Shown here piece after piece: positions 35,000-45,873 of a stretch of DNA of 64,000 nt (within the stretch, counting starts at the first letter, position 1; every line of letters starts with the position of its first letter). This stretch comes from Burkholderia gladioli (GTDB taxonomy: Bacteria > Pseudomonadota > Gammaproteobacteria > Burkholderiales > Burkholderiaceae), in NCBI RefSeq assembly GCF_000959725.1, contig NZ_CP009322.1:372001-436000 (forward strand), written 5' to 3'. A program made the position numbers and the translations under genes. Under the pieces are notes generated by a model. That model did not search any database. It was not told the origin of the DNA and saw only the letters and a program-made list of their open reading frames with translations.

Positions 35000-36253
35000 T
35001 CAGCGTATGAAGCGCGTCGCGCTGAACGGCGCGAGATCGATCTCCGGCGTCTCGCCGCAGATCGCCTGCGCGAGCAGCCGGCCCGTGATCGGGCCGAGCG
35101 TCAGCCCGTGATGGTTGTGGCCGAACGCGAACCACATGCCGCGATGGCGCGGCGCCGCGCCGATCACCGGCCGCATGTCGGGCGTGCAGGGGCGAAAGCC
35201 GAGCCAGGGTGCCGCGTCGAGCCGCTCGCCCAGGCCGAAGCTCGGGCGAGCGATGCGTTCGGCGCGCGCCAGCTGGATGCCCGTGGGCGGCAGCGAGCGG
35301 GCCGCCAGCTCGATGCCGGTGGTCAGGCGCAGGCCGCGCTGCATCGGCGCGATCACGTAGCCGTGCTCGATGTCGACCACCGGCGCCGACAGGCGCGGCA
35401 GCCCGGCCGGCGGCGCGTAATGCATGTGGTAGCCGCGCTTGTCGCGCAGCGGGATGCGATAGCCGAAGCGCGAGAACACCAGGTCCGACCAGGGGCCGAG
35501 CGCGATCACCACTTGGCGCGCCGAGGCCTCGCCGTCGGCGGTGTTCACGCGCCAGCCGCCATCCACCTGGGCCAGCGTGGCCGCGTCGCCGCGCAGCAGG
35601 GTGCCGCCGTCGCGCTCGAATTGCGCGGCATAGGCGGCCACCAGCGCGCCGGGATTCGATACGGCCTTCGGATCGAGCCAATGGATGGCGCCTGCGAAAC
35701 CTTCGCCGAGCGAGGCTTCGCGCGAGCGTAGCGCCGCGGCGTCGAGCGCCGCGTAGCGCAGGCCGTGGCTGCGCGCCAGCTCGGTGGCCTCGGCGACGCC
35801 GCGTTCGAGCGCGCGCGGCGAGCGGAACGCCTCGAGCCAGCCGCTGCCGTGGATCAGTTCGGCAGCGCCGGGGCTGCGCGCGGCCAGCGCCTCGTGCTCG
35901 ATCACGCTGCGCTCGATCAGCGGGCGCAGGTCGCGCGCGGCCGCGGCATGGCGGGCCGGCGCCGATTCGTGCCAGAAGCGCAGCAGCCAGGGCGCGAAGG
36001 CCGGCAGCGAACGCGGATGCCAGTACAGCTCGGTGGCGCGGTTGGCCGCGTAGCGCAGCAGGGCCAGCGGGCTGCGCGCAAACGCATAGGGCATCACCGA
36101 CGAACGCTCGATCAGCCCGGCATTGCCGAAGCTGGTGCCCTGGCCGGGCGCCTGATGATCGACCAGCGCGACGCGGCGGCCGCGCTCGCGCAGATGGCGG
36201 GCAATCGACACGCCGACGATGCCGGCGCCCAGAACGATATCGTCGAAATCCAT
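35000..36253 (-). CDS. FAD-dependent oxidoreductase, D-amino-acid dehydrogenase (DadA)-like
   Basis: 417 residues. N-terminal FAD-binding GAGIVGVSIARHLRERGRRVALVDHQAPGQGTSFGNAGLIE (GxGxxG near residues 9-14) and DAO-family C-terminus RPCTPDMRPVIGAAPRHRGMWFAFGHNHHGLTLGPITGRLLAQAICGE. Oxidises an amine or amino acid to imine, passing electrons onward. It directly follows a 2Fe-2S ferredoxin gene (48 bp), a plausible electron acceptor or partner. Substrate unknown; hydroxyproline, D-amino acids or N-methyl amines are possible. Confidence 0.85.
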   Translation of the reverse strand: MDFDDIVLGAGIVGVSIARHLRERGRRVALVDHQAPGQGTSFGNAGLIERSSVMPYAFARSPLALLRYAANRATELYWHPRSLPAFAPWLLRFWHESAPARHAAAARDLRPLIERSVIEHEALAARSPGAAELIHGSGWLEAFRSPRALERGVAEATELARSHGLRYAALDAAALRSREASLGEGFAGAIHWLDPKAVSNPGALVAAYAAQFERDGGTLLRGDAATLAQVDGGWRVNTADGEASARQVVIALGPWSDLVFSRFGYRIPLRDKRGYHMHYAPPAGLPRLSAPVVDIEHGYVIAPMQRGLRLTTGIELAARSLPPTGIQLARAERIARPSFGLGERLDAAPWLGFRPCTPDMRPVIGAAPRHRGMWFAFGHNHHGLTLGPITGRLLAQAICGETPEIDLAPFSATRFIR

Positions 36254-36300
36254 GTCGGTCGGTGGGTGAGGGAGAGTCGCTGAGGAAACCGAAACAGTGG

Positions 36301-36618
36301 CTAGCGCGAGGATGATCGGGACAGCTCGACATCGGCCTCGTATTCGATCACCAGATCCGATTCGGCGATCGCCACGCAGGGCAGGATCCAGCCTTCGCGC
36401 TTTTCCTCGGCGCTGAGCCCCGGCCATTCGATCCGGTAACGGATCCGGCCTTCGCGCAGCCGGCACAGGCAACTGCGGCAGGTGCCGTTGCGGCAGGAGC
36501 GCGGCAGCGAGATGCCATCGAAGCCGGCCGCCTCGAGCAGCGACAGCGAATCGGGCGACTCGAAGCTGAGGCCGATCGGCTCGATACGGACCTGGAACGC
36601 GGATTCGGATTCGCTCAT
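36301..36618 (-). CDS. Plant-type 2Fe-2S ferredoxin
   Basis: 105 residues. Cluster ligands in LPRSCRNGTCRSCLCRLREG and ..GWILPCVAIAESDL: C-x4-C-x2-C then a distant C, the standard [2Fe-2S] plant/XylT-like pattern. The N-terminus FQVRIEPIGLSFESPDSLSLLEAAGFDGI is the usual beta-grasp opening. Between the sigma-54 regulator and the FAD oxidoreductase in the same direction, so probably an electron-transfer partner of the latter. Confidence 0.88.
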   Translation of the reverse strand: MSESESAFQVRIEPIGLSFESPDSLSLLEAAGFDGISLPRSCRNGTCRSCLCRLREGRIRYRIEWPGLSAEEKREGWILPCVAIAESDLVIEYEADVELSRSSSR

Positions 36619-36686
36619 CAGGGGCGGCAGAGGGTTCGGGGCGGGATCGCCAGCATACCCGATGCGCGCCCGGTCCGGCGACGCGC

Positions 36687-38639
<1,953 letters not shown>

Positions 38640-39139
38640 GTCTTGTCTCCTGGGTCGCCGTCGGCGCGCCCTTGTTGGGTTCGCGGGCCTTGGCCGAGGC
38701 GCCGCAGGTGCCCATCATACAAGCGCGAACGGGCCGGCGCGATGGCGATTCGCCTCGGCGTGCGATGCCCCGGCCTTCGCGAGGCGAGCGGTGCCGAACG
38801 GTTTTTTGCACCGCAAGATGAGGCGATCGGCCCGGCGCGCAAGGGCGATCGCGGCACGGCTGCCACGCGGCTTGCGGCACGCGCGCATTAAGCAGCGGCT
38901 GCTGAATTGCGGCGCCCCGCGACGCTGCCCGGCACCACCGCGGGGCACGGCTCGGGGTTTCTCCGAGCCGGCCTTGCGTGTCGGCGCAAAGCGTCTACAG
39001 TGAATGCAACCGGCTCGTTCCGGGCGCGCCCCTCATGACTCGCGCACCGCCTGCCGGCCGTCCCGCGTTCACCCCTGGCCCCGGAGGCCGTCCTGGTGTG
39101 CGCGGCCTTTTGCATTCTCGTCACGGCAGAGGCGGCGCC
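38640..39139. promoter_or_regulatory. Divergent intergenic region with candidate sigma-70 promoter
   Basis: 500 bp without a gene. TTGCGT (38974-38979) and TACAGT (38996-39001), 16 bp apart, form a plausible promoter for the DUF1488 gene. A perfect 8-bp hairpin CGGCTCGG/CCGAGCCG (38948-38970) lies just before it. Nothing else was recognised. Confidence 0.4.
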
Positions 39140-39427
39140 ATGCAGATCCATTTCCCGAACGAAGCCCCCGAGTATTCGGGGCGTGAACTGACGCTGGCCT
39201 TCGCGGCGCTGGTCGACGGCGAGCGGGTGTGGTGCGAGATCACCGCCGAGGCGCTCGAATCGCATTTCGGCGCGGCGTCGCCGAGCTTCGAGGACATGCT
39301 GGGCGCCTTCGCGAACCACCGCCCGCGCATCGAGGCCGCCGCCCGGCGGCTGCTGGCCGATACGCGCGCGCGGTGCGTGACGCTGCGCAGCGGCTACGTC
39401 CGTTTCCACGAGGCCCATCAGCGCTGA
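39140..39427 (+). CDS. DUF1488 family protein
   Basis: 95 residues from ATG 39140, GAGG upstream. DUF1488 pattern: MQIHFPNEAPEYSGRELTLAFAALVDGERVWCEITAEALESHFGA with Trp-Cys in the middle strand, then ..FANHRPRIEAAARRLL... Small cytoplasmic protein of unknown function, widespread in Burkholderia. Confidence 0.85.
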   Translation: MQIHFPNEAPEYSGRELTLAFAALVDGERVWCEITAEALESHFGAASPSFEDMLGAFANHRPRIEAAARRLLADTRARCVTLRSGYVRFHEAHQR

Positions 39428-39526
39428 ACGCGGCGCGCGGGGCCGACGCTTCTCGCGGGAAGCGTGCGTTTTCATTCCTTCGGATTGCAGACGGCCGGCT
39501 CGACCGCTTCGGCGGGGCTAGCGCGC

Positions 39527-40189
39527 CTAGCGCGAGCGCGACATCGAGCGGCGCTCGCCGCCGTCCGCGCTGCTTGAGGAGGCTGCCGCCGCGGCGGCGG
39601 GCCGGTCGGTGTCGAGCGCGCGATCGAACTCCTGGGCGCGCAGGCGGATCTTCTGCGCATAGGCCTGCGAGCCGCCGTAACGGCGCATCGCCACGTCGAG
39701 GTCGCCGTTCGCGCCCTGCATGTAGCCATAGAGGATGGCCGAGCCGATCTTGATGTTGGTGGTGGGCTCGGTCAGGTCCTGGTTGCGCACCAGGCCGCGA
39801 TGCACCGAGGGCACCACCTGCATCAGCCCGGTCGCGCCGTTGGCGCCCTTGGCCTTTTCCCGGAAGCGCGATTCGATCGAGATGATCGCCAGCAGCACGG
39901 CGGGCGGCAGCGAGTACTTGGCGGAGGCGAGCGTGACGGCGTCGGAGATCTGCTCGGCCTTCTGCCGGGCGACGCCGAACTTGCGGATCAGGTAGGTGGT
40001 GACGGGGCCGTGGTTCGCTTCGGCGCCCTGCGCCAGCGGCCCCGAGGCGGCCATGCCGGAGGCGGCGGAGGCCAGGGCGGGCGCGGCGGCCAGCATGGCT
40101 GCATCGCTGCGGTCGGGCGCGGCGGGATCCGCGAACGCCGTGGACGCGCAGCCTAGCAGGAAGACGATCGAACAGGTGAGCCGCCGCAT
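39527..40189 (-). CDS. Lytic transglycosylase (SLT domain)
   Basis: 220 residues. Signal peptide MRRLTCSIVFLLGCASTAFA|DP (a Cys at residue 14 is within the hydrophobic core, so lipoprotein status is unclear). SLT catalytic block: YSLPPAVLLAIISIESRFREKAKGANGATGLMQVVPSVH with the catalytic Glu in ISIESRF, then ..IKIGSAILYGYMQGANGDLDVAMRRYGGSQAYAQKI. Cleaves peptidoglycan glycan strands to 1,6-anhydro ends. The Ser-rich tail is unstructured. Small and monocistronic, of the type also seen with secretion systems. Confidence 0.88.
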   Translation of the reverse strand: MRRLTCSIVFLLGCASTAFADPAAPDRSDAAMLAAAPALASAASGMAASGPLAQGAEANHGPVTTYLIRKFGVARQKAEQISDAVTLASAKYSLPPAVLLAIISIESRFREKAKGANGATGLMQVVPSVHRGLVRNQDLTEPTTNIKIGSAILYGYMQGANGDLDVAMRRYGGSQAYAQKIRLRAQEFDRALDTDRPAAAAAASSSSADGGERRSMSRSR

Positions 40190-40302
40190 GGATCTCGGGA
40201 ACGATACCGGGGCGCATAGTATAGCCATCCCGGCCGGCCGGAACATATCGGCACGATCCAGGGGCCGGCGGGCCGCGCGAGGCGTTCGCCGGGCCGGAAA
40301 CG

Positions 40303-40328
40303 GCGACGCCGCCCGAAGGCGGCGTCGC
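40303..40328. terminator. Hairpin after the purine permease gene
   Basis: Perfect 11-bp arms GCGACGCCGCC (40303-40313) and GGCGGCGTCGC (40318-40328) with a CGAA loop, 22 bp beyond the permease stop. No T-run on either strand. Confidence 0.6.
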
Positions 40329-40349
40329 ATGCCGGGCGGGGCGCGAGGC

Positions 40350-41651
40350 TTATTCGCCGCCCAGGTAGAAGTAGCGGAACAGGAACACGATCGCGATGAT
40401 CCACACGATCGCCTTGACCTCCTTCGCGCGCCCGGTCAGCAGCTTGAGGCCGGCATAGGCGATGAAGCCGAAGGCCACGCCGTTGGCGATCGAGTAGGTG
40501 AAGGGCATCAGCAGGGCGGTCAGCGCGGCCGGCACGGCCTCGGTGGCGTCGTCCCAGGACACGTCCACCATGTCGCGCAGCATCAGGCAGGACACGTAGA
40601 GCAGGGCCGGCGCGGTGGCATAGGCCGGCACCACGCCGGCCAGCGGCGCGATGAAGAGGCAGGCCAGGAACAGCACGGCCACCGTCACCGCCGTCATGCC
40701 GGTGCGCCCGCCCGCCTGCACGCCCGAGGCGCTCTCGATGTAGGCGGTGGTCGACGAGGTGCCCAGCACCGAGCCGGCCACGATCGCGGTGCTGTCGGCC
40801 AGCAGGGCCTTGTTCAGGCGCTGCATCTTGCCTTCCACCAGCAGGCCGGCGCGGTTGGCCACGCCCATCAGGGTGCCGGTGGCGTCGAACAGCTCGACCA
40901 GGAAGAACACCAGGATCACATTGATCACGCCGGTCGACAGCGCGGCCTTGATGTCGAGCTTGAACAGGGTGGGCTCGATCGAGGGCGGCATCGAGACGAT
41001 GCCGTGGAACTGGTTGCCGCCGAAGAAGAACGACAGCACGGTGACCGCCACGATGCCGATCAGGATCGCGCCGCGCACGCGCAGCGCATCGAGCGTGACG
41101 ATCAGGAAGAAGCCGACGATCGCCAGGATGGTGGTGGGCTGGTGCAGGTTGCCGAGCGTGACCAGGGTGGCCGGGCTGCCGGTGATCACGCCGGCCGTCT
41201 TCAGCGAGATGATGCCGAGAAACAGGCCGATGCCGGCCGTGATCGCCACCCGCAGCGTCTTGGGGATGCCGTTGATGATCGCCTCGCGCACCCGGAACAG
41301 GGTGACCAGCAGGAACAGGCAGCCGGAGATGAACACCGCGCCGAGCGCGGCCTCCCAGGTGAAGCCCATGCCCTTGACCACCGCGTAGGCGAAGTAGGCG
41401 TTCAGGCCCATGCCCGGCGCGCAGGCCACCGGGTAGTTGGCGTACAGACCCATGATCAGCGAGGCGAGCGCGGCCACCAGGCAGGTCGCGACGAACACCG
41501 ATTCCTTGGGCATGCCGGCATCGCCGAGAATCGCCGGATTCACGAAGATGATGTAAGCCATGGTAAGGAAGGTGGTCACGCCCGCCAGCAGTTCGGTGCG
41601 CAGGTCGGTTCCGGCTTCCTGGAAGCCGAAATACCGTTTGATCGAGTCCAT
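40350..41651 (-). CDS. NCS2/AzgA-type adenine/guanine/hypoxanthine permease
   Basis: 433 residues, about 12-13 hydrophobic segments. AzgA family opening YFGFQEAGTDLRTELLAGVTTFLTMAYIIFVNPAIL and the transport core ACAPGMGLNAYFAYAVV; second half FDATGTLMGVANRAGLL and GTSSTTAYIESASGVQAGGRTGMTAVT. Proton-coupled uptake of purine bases across the inner membrane. Single gene; regulation not evident. Confidence 0.92.
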   Translation of the reverse strand: MDSIKRYFGFQEAGTDLRTELLAGVTTFLTMAYIIFVNPAILGDAGMPKESVFVATCLVAALASLIMGLYANYPVACAPGMGLNAYFAYAVVKGMGFTWEAALGAVFISGCLFLLVTLFRVREAIINGIPKTLRVAITAGIGLFLGIISLKTAGVITGSPATLVTLGNLHQPTTILAIVGFFLIVTLDALRVRGAILIGIVAVTVLSFFFGGNQFHGIVSMPPSIEPTLFKLDIKAALSTGVINVILVFFLVELFDATGTLMGVANRAGLLVEGKMQRLNKALLADSTAIVAGSVLGTSSTTAYIESASGVQAGGRTGMTAVTVAVLFLACLFIAPLAGVVPAYATAPALLYVSCLMLRDMVDVSWDDATEAVPAALTALLMPFTYSIANGVAFGFIAYAGLKLLTGRAKEVKAIVWIIAIVFLFRYFYLGGE

Positions 41652-42091
41652 GAAGAGGGTTCTCCGGTCGGTGGTCGTCTTGCTCGACGTTTCGTTCGTG
41701 TGACTGGTTTTCGTGGCGGCTCGCGCCGCGCGCGCGTCCTTCGGGACCGCGACGGGCGGGATTGTAAACGCAGCACGAGCGCGCGCCTACGATTGCCGGG
41801 CACGGCACCGACCCGCTACGATGGCGGCTCGTGCGCGCTCGCCCGGCCCCGGACGAACGCCGACATACGATAAGTCGCCAAAAATACCCGAGAGAGCATG
41901 TCGAACCATTCCGAACCGAGGCACGCGCGCCGGCTGCCGCGAGCCTGCTGCCAGGCATTTCGAGTGCCGCGTGCGTTGACTTGTGCTGGGTCGTTGCCGG
42001 CCATCCCCGCGATCCTTTCGATTTCGTTGCGCGCGCATCGATTGGTGTCGAGACCGGCGCTGGCACGCGACGCACGCATGGAGGGCAGGCG
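41652..42091. other. Divergent intergenic region, no gene supported
   Basis: 440 bp between the permease and the TIGR02594-like gene. Readings on both strands show poor codon bias. GGAGGGCAGG just before 42092 is a strong ribosome-binding site. No purine riboswitch pattern was recognised. Confidence 0.45.
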
Positions 42092-42556
42092 ATGAAGCCC
42101 GAACGCCACCGCATCGATGCGGCAACGCCGCCGTGGATGCCGGTCGCCTTCGCCGAGGCAGGCATCGCGCGCTACGGCGCCGGCCGCAGCAATCCGCGCA
42201 TCGTCGAATACAACGGCGCCACCAACCTGGCCGGCTACGACGACAAGATCTCCTGGTGCTCCTCGTTCGCGAACTGGTGCATGACGCGCGCCGGCCTGGC
42301 CGGCACCGGCTCGGCGCTGGCGCGCTCCTGGCTCGACTGGGGACGCGAACTGGCCGAACCCGTTTACGGCTGCATCGCCGTGCTGATGCGCGACGATCCG
42401 AACAGTTGGAAAGGACACGTCGGTTTTTATCTGCGCCACGAAGGCGACTCGATCGTGCTGTTCGGCGGCAACCAGCTCGACGAAGTGCGCGAGCTGGCCT
42501 ATCCGCGCGCGGAACTGCTCGCCTATCGCTGGCCGCACGAGATGCAGGGCCGCTGA
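42092..42556 (+). CDS. TIGR02594-like NlpC/P60-type peptidoglycan hydrolase
   Basis: 154 residues, strong ribosome-binding site, no signal peptide. Pattern PPWMPVAFAEAGIARYGAGRSNPRIVEYNGAT..DDKISWCSSFANWCMTRAG with presumed catalytic Cys in WCSSF, and His in KGHVGFYLRHEGDSIVLFGGNQLDEV. TIGR02594 proteins are cysteine amidase/endopeptidase-like enzymes found in phage lysis modules and as secreted cell-wall hydrolases. Lack of a signal peptide suggests delivery by lysis or a dedicated secretion system, but no such neighbour or immunity gene is visible. Confidence 0.75.
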   Translation: MKPERHRIDAATPPWMPVAFAEAGIARYGAGRSNPRIVEYNGATNLAGYDDKISWCSSFANWCMTRAGLAGTGSALARSWLDWGRELAEPVYGCIAVLMRDDPNSWKGHVGFYLRHEGDSIVLFGGNQLDEVRELAYPRAELLAYRWPHEMQGR

Positions 42557-42978
42557 ACGCGGGAAGCGATGGATTTCACGCGGCCGCAATGGCGGCGTCC
42601 ATCGTTGCAGGCGGCTCGCACCGCGATTGTGCATCGCGTCGGGCACGAAAACTGTTCCGTATCGTCCACGCGACACCCGCCGGAAACGCGTTCGTGAAGC
42701 CATCCCTTGCCACGCCTGGATTCACGGGCTTTACACATCCGACAATTAACAATGGATCGGAAAGAATCGCATTTTGGATGTAAAAGATTGCAAGGCGCTA
42801 TCGCGAAAAAGAGGATTGGACTCTAGGATGTGATGGTGGGTCGGACGACTTGGAGGACGCCGATGCAGCGACACGAGATTCGCCGCGTCGACGTCCCGGC
42901 AGCAGGCAAAACCGGTATTCGCCGGGCCATGGTGGCCTGGATTCCCGTTCGAATTCATCGGTCGATACGGAGGTAAGC
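42557..42978. other. Intergenic, AT-richer, no gene supported
   Basis: 422 bp. The stretch 42720-42840 is notably AT-rich and probably contains the promoter for the small gene at 42979; GGAGG precedes that start. No credible reading frame was found. Confidence 0.45.
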
Positions 42979-43266
42979 ATGTTGAACTGGATCAGTCGTT
43001 GGGCGATGCGGCATGCCCCCACTCCCGAGAAAACCGCCGCCTCGATGCTCGTCACGGCGCGCATGGAGTTGTTCACCGCCGAGCAGCGCGTGATCGACGC
43101 GAAACTGCAGGCCGACTACTGGCGCACGCGCGTGTCCTTCCTGGAAGAGGTGCAGAAGCAGGGCATCGATCCGTGGGTCACCGCTGCCGCGCAGCCGGCC
43201 GCGGAACCCGCGCCGTCCGCTGTCGCGCGCGGCCAGGGCGGCCCGCGCCTGGCGGCCAGCACCTGA
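42979..43266 (+). CDS. Small helical hypothetical protein
   Basis: 95 residues from ATG 42979 with GGAGG upstream. MLNWISRWAMRHAPTPEKTAASMLVTARMELFTAEQRVIDAKLQADYWRTRVSFLEEVQKQG reads as an amphipathic helical/coiled-coil segment, followed by an Ala/Pro-rich tail. No family recognised; overall look resembles small helical proteins of phage or plasmid modules. Confidence 0.6.
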   Translation: MLNWISRWAMRHAPTPEKTAASMLVTARMELFTAEQRVIDAKLQADYWRTRVSFLEEVQKQGIDPWVTAAAQPAAEPAPSAVARGQGGPRLAAST

Positions 43267-43268
43267 CA

Positions 43269-43287
43269 TGACGGCGTGCTTCGCCGT
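43269..43287 (+). terminator. Hairpin after small helical protein gene
   Basis: Perfect 7-bp arms GACGGCG / CGCCGTC around a 5-nt loop, immediately beyond the stop at 43266. No T-run. Confidence 0.5.
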
Positions 43288-43381
43288 CTCGCGCGCCAAG
43301 GCGTGATGGCGTGTCCATCCTCTCATTGCCGAATCGAACGGGCTCGCCACGCGCGCCCGTTCTCCTCGCGCATCGCTTCAT

Positions 43382-44419
43382 TCAGCCGGGCCGCTTAGCC
43401 CTGTCCGCCAGTTCGCGCTCGCGATAGGCGGCTGGGCTCAGCCCGCTCCATCCCTTGAAGGCTCGATAGAACGCGCTCGGCTCCGCGAAGCCGGCCGCGC
43501 TCGCCACGTCGGCCACCGTCAGCTCGCTGTCGGCCAGCGCCGCGCAGGCGATCTCGTAGCGCAGCGCATCCTTGATCTCCTGGTACGAGGCGCCTTCCTG
43601 GCGCAGCTTGCGCCTGAGCGTAGCCTCGGCCACGTGCAGGCGTGCGGCGATGCCGGCCGCATCGGGCCAGTCGGCCGGCAAGGCTGCGCGCAGCACCGCG
43701 CGCACGCGGCTCGCCAGCGAATCGGGGTTGCGGTACTTGACGATGAAGTTGCCGGGCGCGTTGCGCAGGAAGGTCTTCAGCGAGGCGCCGCTCTGTACCA
43801 CCGGCAGCGTCGCGAAGGCCGGATCGAACTCGACGCAGGACTCGGCCTGGTCGAAGCGCAGGTCCTCGCAGAAGATCTGTTGATAGTCGCGCGCGACCTC
43901 GGGCGGCGCGCTGCGCAACTGCGCGCGCAGCACCGGGATGCGCCGCCCGATCAGCCAGCAGGTCAGCCCATACACCACGATGAAAAAAGTCGCGTAGGCG
44001 AACACCGGCGGCCTCGCGTCCGCCTCGCGATGCACGAAGCGCAGCCGCACGCGCTGCGCGTCGACATCGAGTTCGGCGTGCAGGTCGTCGAGCACGCCGC
44101 GCATCACGTTGAGCGCGCGCGACAGCGCGCTCAACCCGCTGCGCGCGCCCAGCGCCGCCTGGCTCATGGCGATGAAGGTGCCGCTGCGCATCGGGTGAGA
44201 ATCCTGGCCGAAGAACTCGTCGTCGAGCGTGCGCGCGATCGCGTTCCAGAGCGCGCCGTACTGGCGCGCGCTCACATGCGCCTCGGGATCGGCCAGCGCA
44301 TCCGGCGCGATGCCGGCCTGCGCGAGCAGCGCGTCGGGGTCGGCGCCGCCCTGGCGCGCGAGCGCGATGCTGGTGGCGACCAGGCGGATCGAGACGGTTC
44401 CTTTGTCGGCGGCTTTCAT
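43382..44419 (-). CDS. AraC-family regulator (OruR/MmsR-like role)
   Basis: 345 residues from ATG 44419; a longer reading lacks family match. N-terminal ligand-binding domain of the PF12625 type (VSIRLVATSIALARQGGADPDALLAQAGI..) and C-terminal AraC HTH: ..HVAEATLRRKLRQEGASYQEIKDALRYEIACAALADSELTVADVASAAGFAEPSAFYRAFKGWSGLSPAAYR. Divergent from the acyl-CoA dehydrogenase/mms operon, analogous to MmsR control of mmsAB in Pseudomonas. Confidence 0.88.
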   Translation of the reverse strand: MKAADKGTVSIRLVATSIALARQGGADPDALLAQAGIAPDALADPEAHVSARQYGALWNAIARTLDDEFFGQDSHPMRSGTFIAMSQAALGARSGLSALSRALNVMRGVLDDLHAELDVDAQRVRLRFVHREADARPPVFAYATFFIVVYGLTCWLIGRRIPVLRAQLRSAPPEVARDYQQIFCEDLRFDQAESCVEFDPAFATLPVVQSGASLKTFLRNAPGNFIVKYRNPDSLASRVRAVLRAALPADWPDAAGIAARLHVAEATLRRKLRQEGASYQEIKDALRYEIACAALADSELTVADVASAAGFAEPSAFYRAFKGWSGLSPAAYRERELADRAKRPG

Positions 44420-44653
44420 GCGGGGTAGGTCCGAGGTGCGGGCGGCGCGGCCCCTGGCGGCGAGGCACGCGCTTTGGGGGCGAGATTCGGGGCGATATGG
44501 CACGCACGAACCTGCTATGGCAAAAACGATCATTGTAATTGAGTGCGGCGAGCATCGAAACACCGGCCCGCCTTGCCTACACTGAGGTCATCGACGAACG
44601 AATCAGTTACCGGCTGCCGCGGCGCGGCACCGGATCAGGAGACAGGCCCCGCC

Positions 44654-45787
44654 ATGGATGCGCTCTATACCGAAGACCAGCGGATGATTCGCGACAGCGT
44701 CCGCGATTTCTCCACCGAAGTGCTCGCGCCGAACGCGGCGCAATGGGACCGCGAGGGCGCGCTGCCCGATCGCGTGGTCGCGCAGATGGGCGAGCTGGGC
44801 CTGCTCGGCATGGTGGTGCCGGCCGAGTGGGACGGTTCGTATACCGATTACACCGCTTATGCGCTGGCGGTGGAGGAAATCGCCGCCGGCTGCGCGTCCT
44901 GCGCCACGCTGATGAGCGTGCAGAACTCGGTGTGCTGCGGCCCGATCCTGAACTACGGCACCGACGCGCAGCGCGATCGCTGGTTGCGCGAGCTGGCCTC
45001 GGGCCGGATGGTCGGCTCGTTCTGCCTGACCGAGCCGCAGGCCGGCTCCGAGGCGAACAACCTGCGCACCCGCGCGGTGCTGCAGGACGGCCGCTGGGTG
45101 CTGAACGGCAGCAAGCAGTTCATCTCGAACGCCTCGCGCGCCGGCGTGGCGATCGTTTTTGCCATGACCGATCCCGAGCAGGGCAAGCGCGGCCTGTCGG
45201 CCTTCATTGTGCCGACCGACACGCCCGGCTTCAATGTCGGCAAGCCCGAGAAGAAGCTCGGCATCCGCGCCTCGGACACCTGCCCGATCACGCTGGAGAA
45301 CTGCGCGATCCCCGAGGAGAACCTGCTCGGCGCGCGCGGCGAGGGCCTCAAGATCGCGCTGGCGAATCTCGAGGGCGGGCGCATCGGCATCGCCGCGCAG
45401 GCGGTGGGCATCGCGCGTGCCGCCTTCGACAAGGCCTGCCGCTACGCCGCCGAGCGCACCCAATTCGGCAAGCCGATCAAGGAGCACCAGGCGATCGCCG
45501 AGAAGCTCGCCGACATGGCCACCCAGCTGAGCGCGGCGCGCCTGCTGGTGCATCACGCCGCGCGGCTGCGCACCGAAGGGTTGCCCTGCCTGTCGGAAGC
45601 CTCGCAGGCCAAGCTGTTCGCCTCGGAGATGGCCGAGAAGGTCTGCTCCGATGCGATCCAGGTCCACGGCGGCTACGGCTACCTGGCCGATTACGAAGTC
45701 GAGCGCCATTACCGCGATGCGCGCATCACGCAGATCTACGAAGGGACCAGCGAAGTGCAGCGCATGGTGATCGCGCGGCAGCTCTGA
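44654..45787 (+). CDS. Acyl-CoA dehydrogenase, probable isobutyryl-CoA dehydrogenase
   Basis: 377 residues; CAGGAG before ATG 44654. ACAD fold: [20 protein letters not shown] (flavin/substrate loop), ..[22 protein letters not shown].., and [43 protein letters not shown] with the catalytic Glu in YEGTSE. FAD-dependent alpha,beta-oxidation of a short or branched acyl-CoA; the operon (methacrylyl-CoA hydratase, HIBYL-CoA hydrolase, mmsB, mmsA) indicates isobutyryl-CoA from valine. Confidence 0.9.
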   Translation: MDALYTEDQRMIRDSVRDFSTEVLAPNAAQWDREGALPDRVVAQMGELGLLGMVVPAEWDGSYTDYTAYALAVEEIAAGCASCATLMSVQNSVCCGPILNYGTDAQRDRWLRELASGRMVGSFCLTEPQAGSEANNLRTRAVLQDGRWVLNGSKQFISNASRAGVAIVFAMTDPEQGKRGLSAFIVPTDTPGFNVGKPEKKLGIRASDTCPITLENCAIPEENLLGARGEGLKIALANLEGGRIGIAAQAVGIARAAFDKACRYAAERTQFGKPIKEHQAIAEKLADMATQLSAARLLVHHAARLRTEGLPCLSEASQAKLFASEMAEKVCSDAIQVHGGYGYLADYEVERHYRDARITQIYEGTSEVQRMVIARQL

Positions 45788-45873
45788 TCCGGCACGCGAG
45801 GCCGGCGTATGATCACCACCACACGACGACGCACGAACCAACGTTGCGCGACGAGACGGAAGGAGACGAAACG

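Noticed and set aside
39996..41873. 625-residue rightward His/Gln-rich reading frame
   Set aside because: Mirror of the purine permease gene; the leftward frame gives a clear 12-helix transporter.
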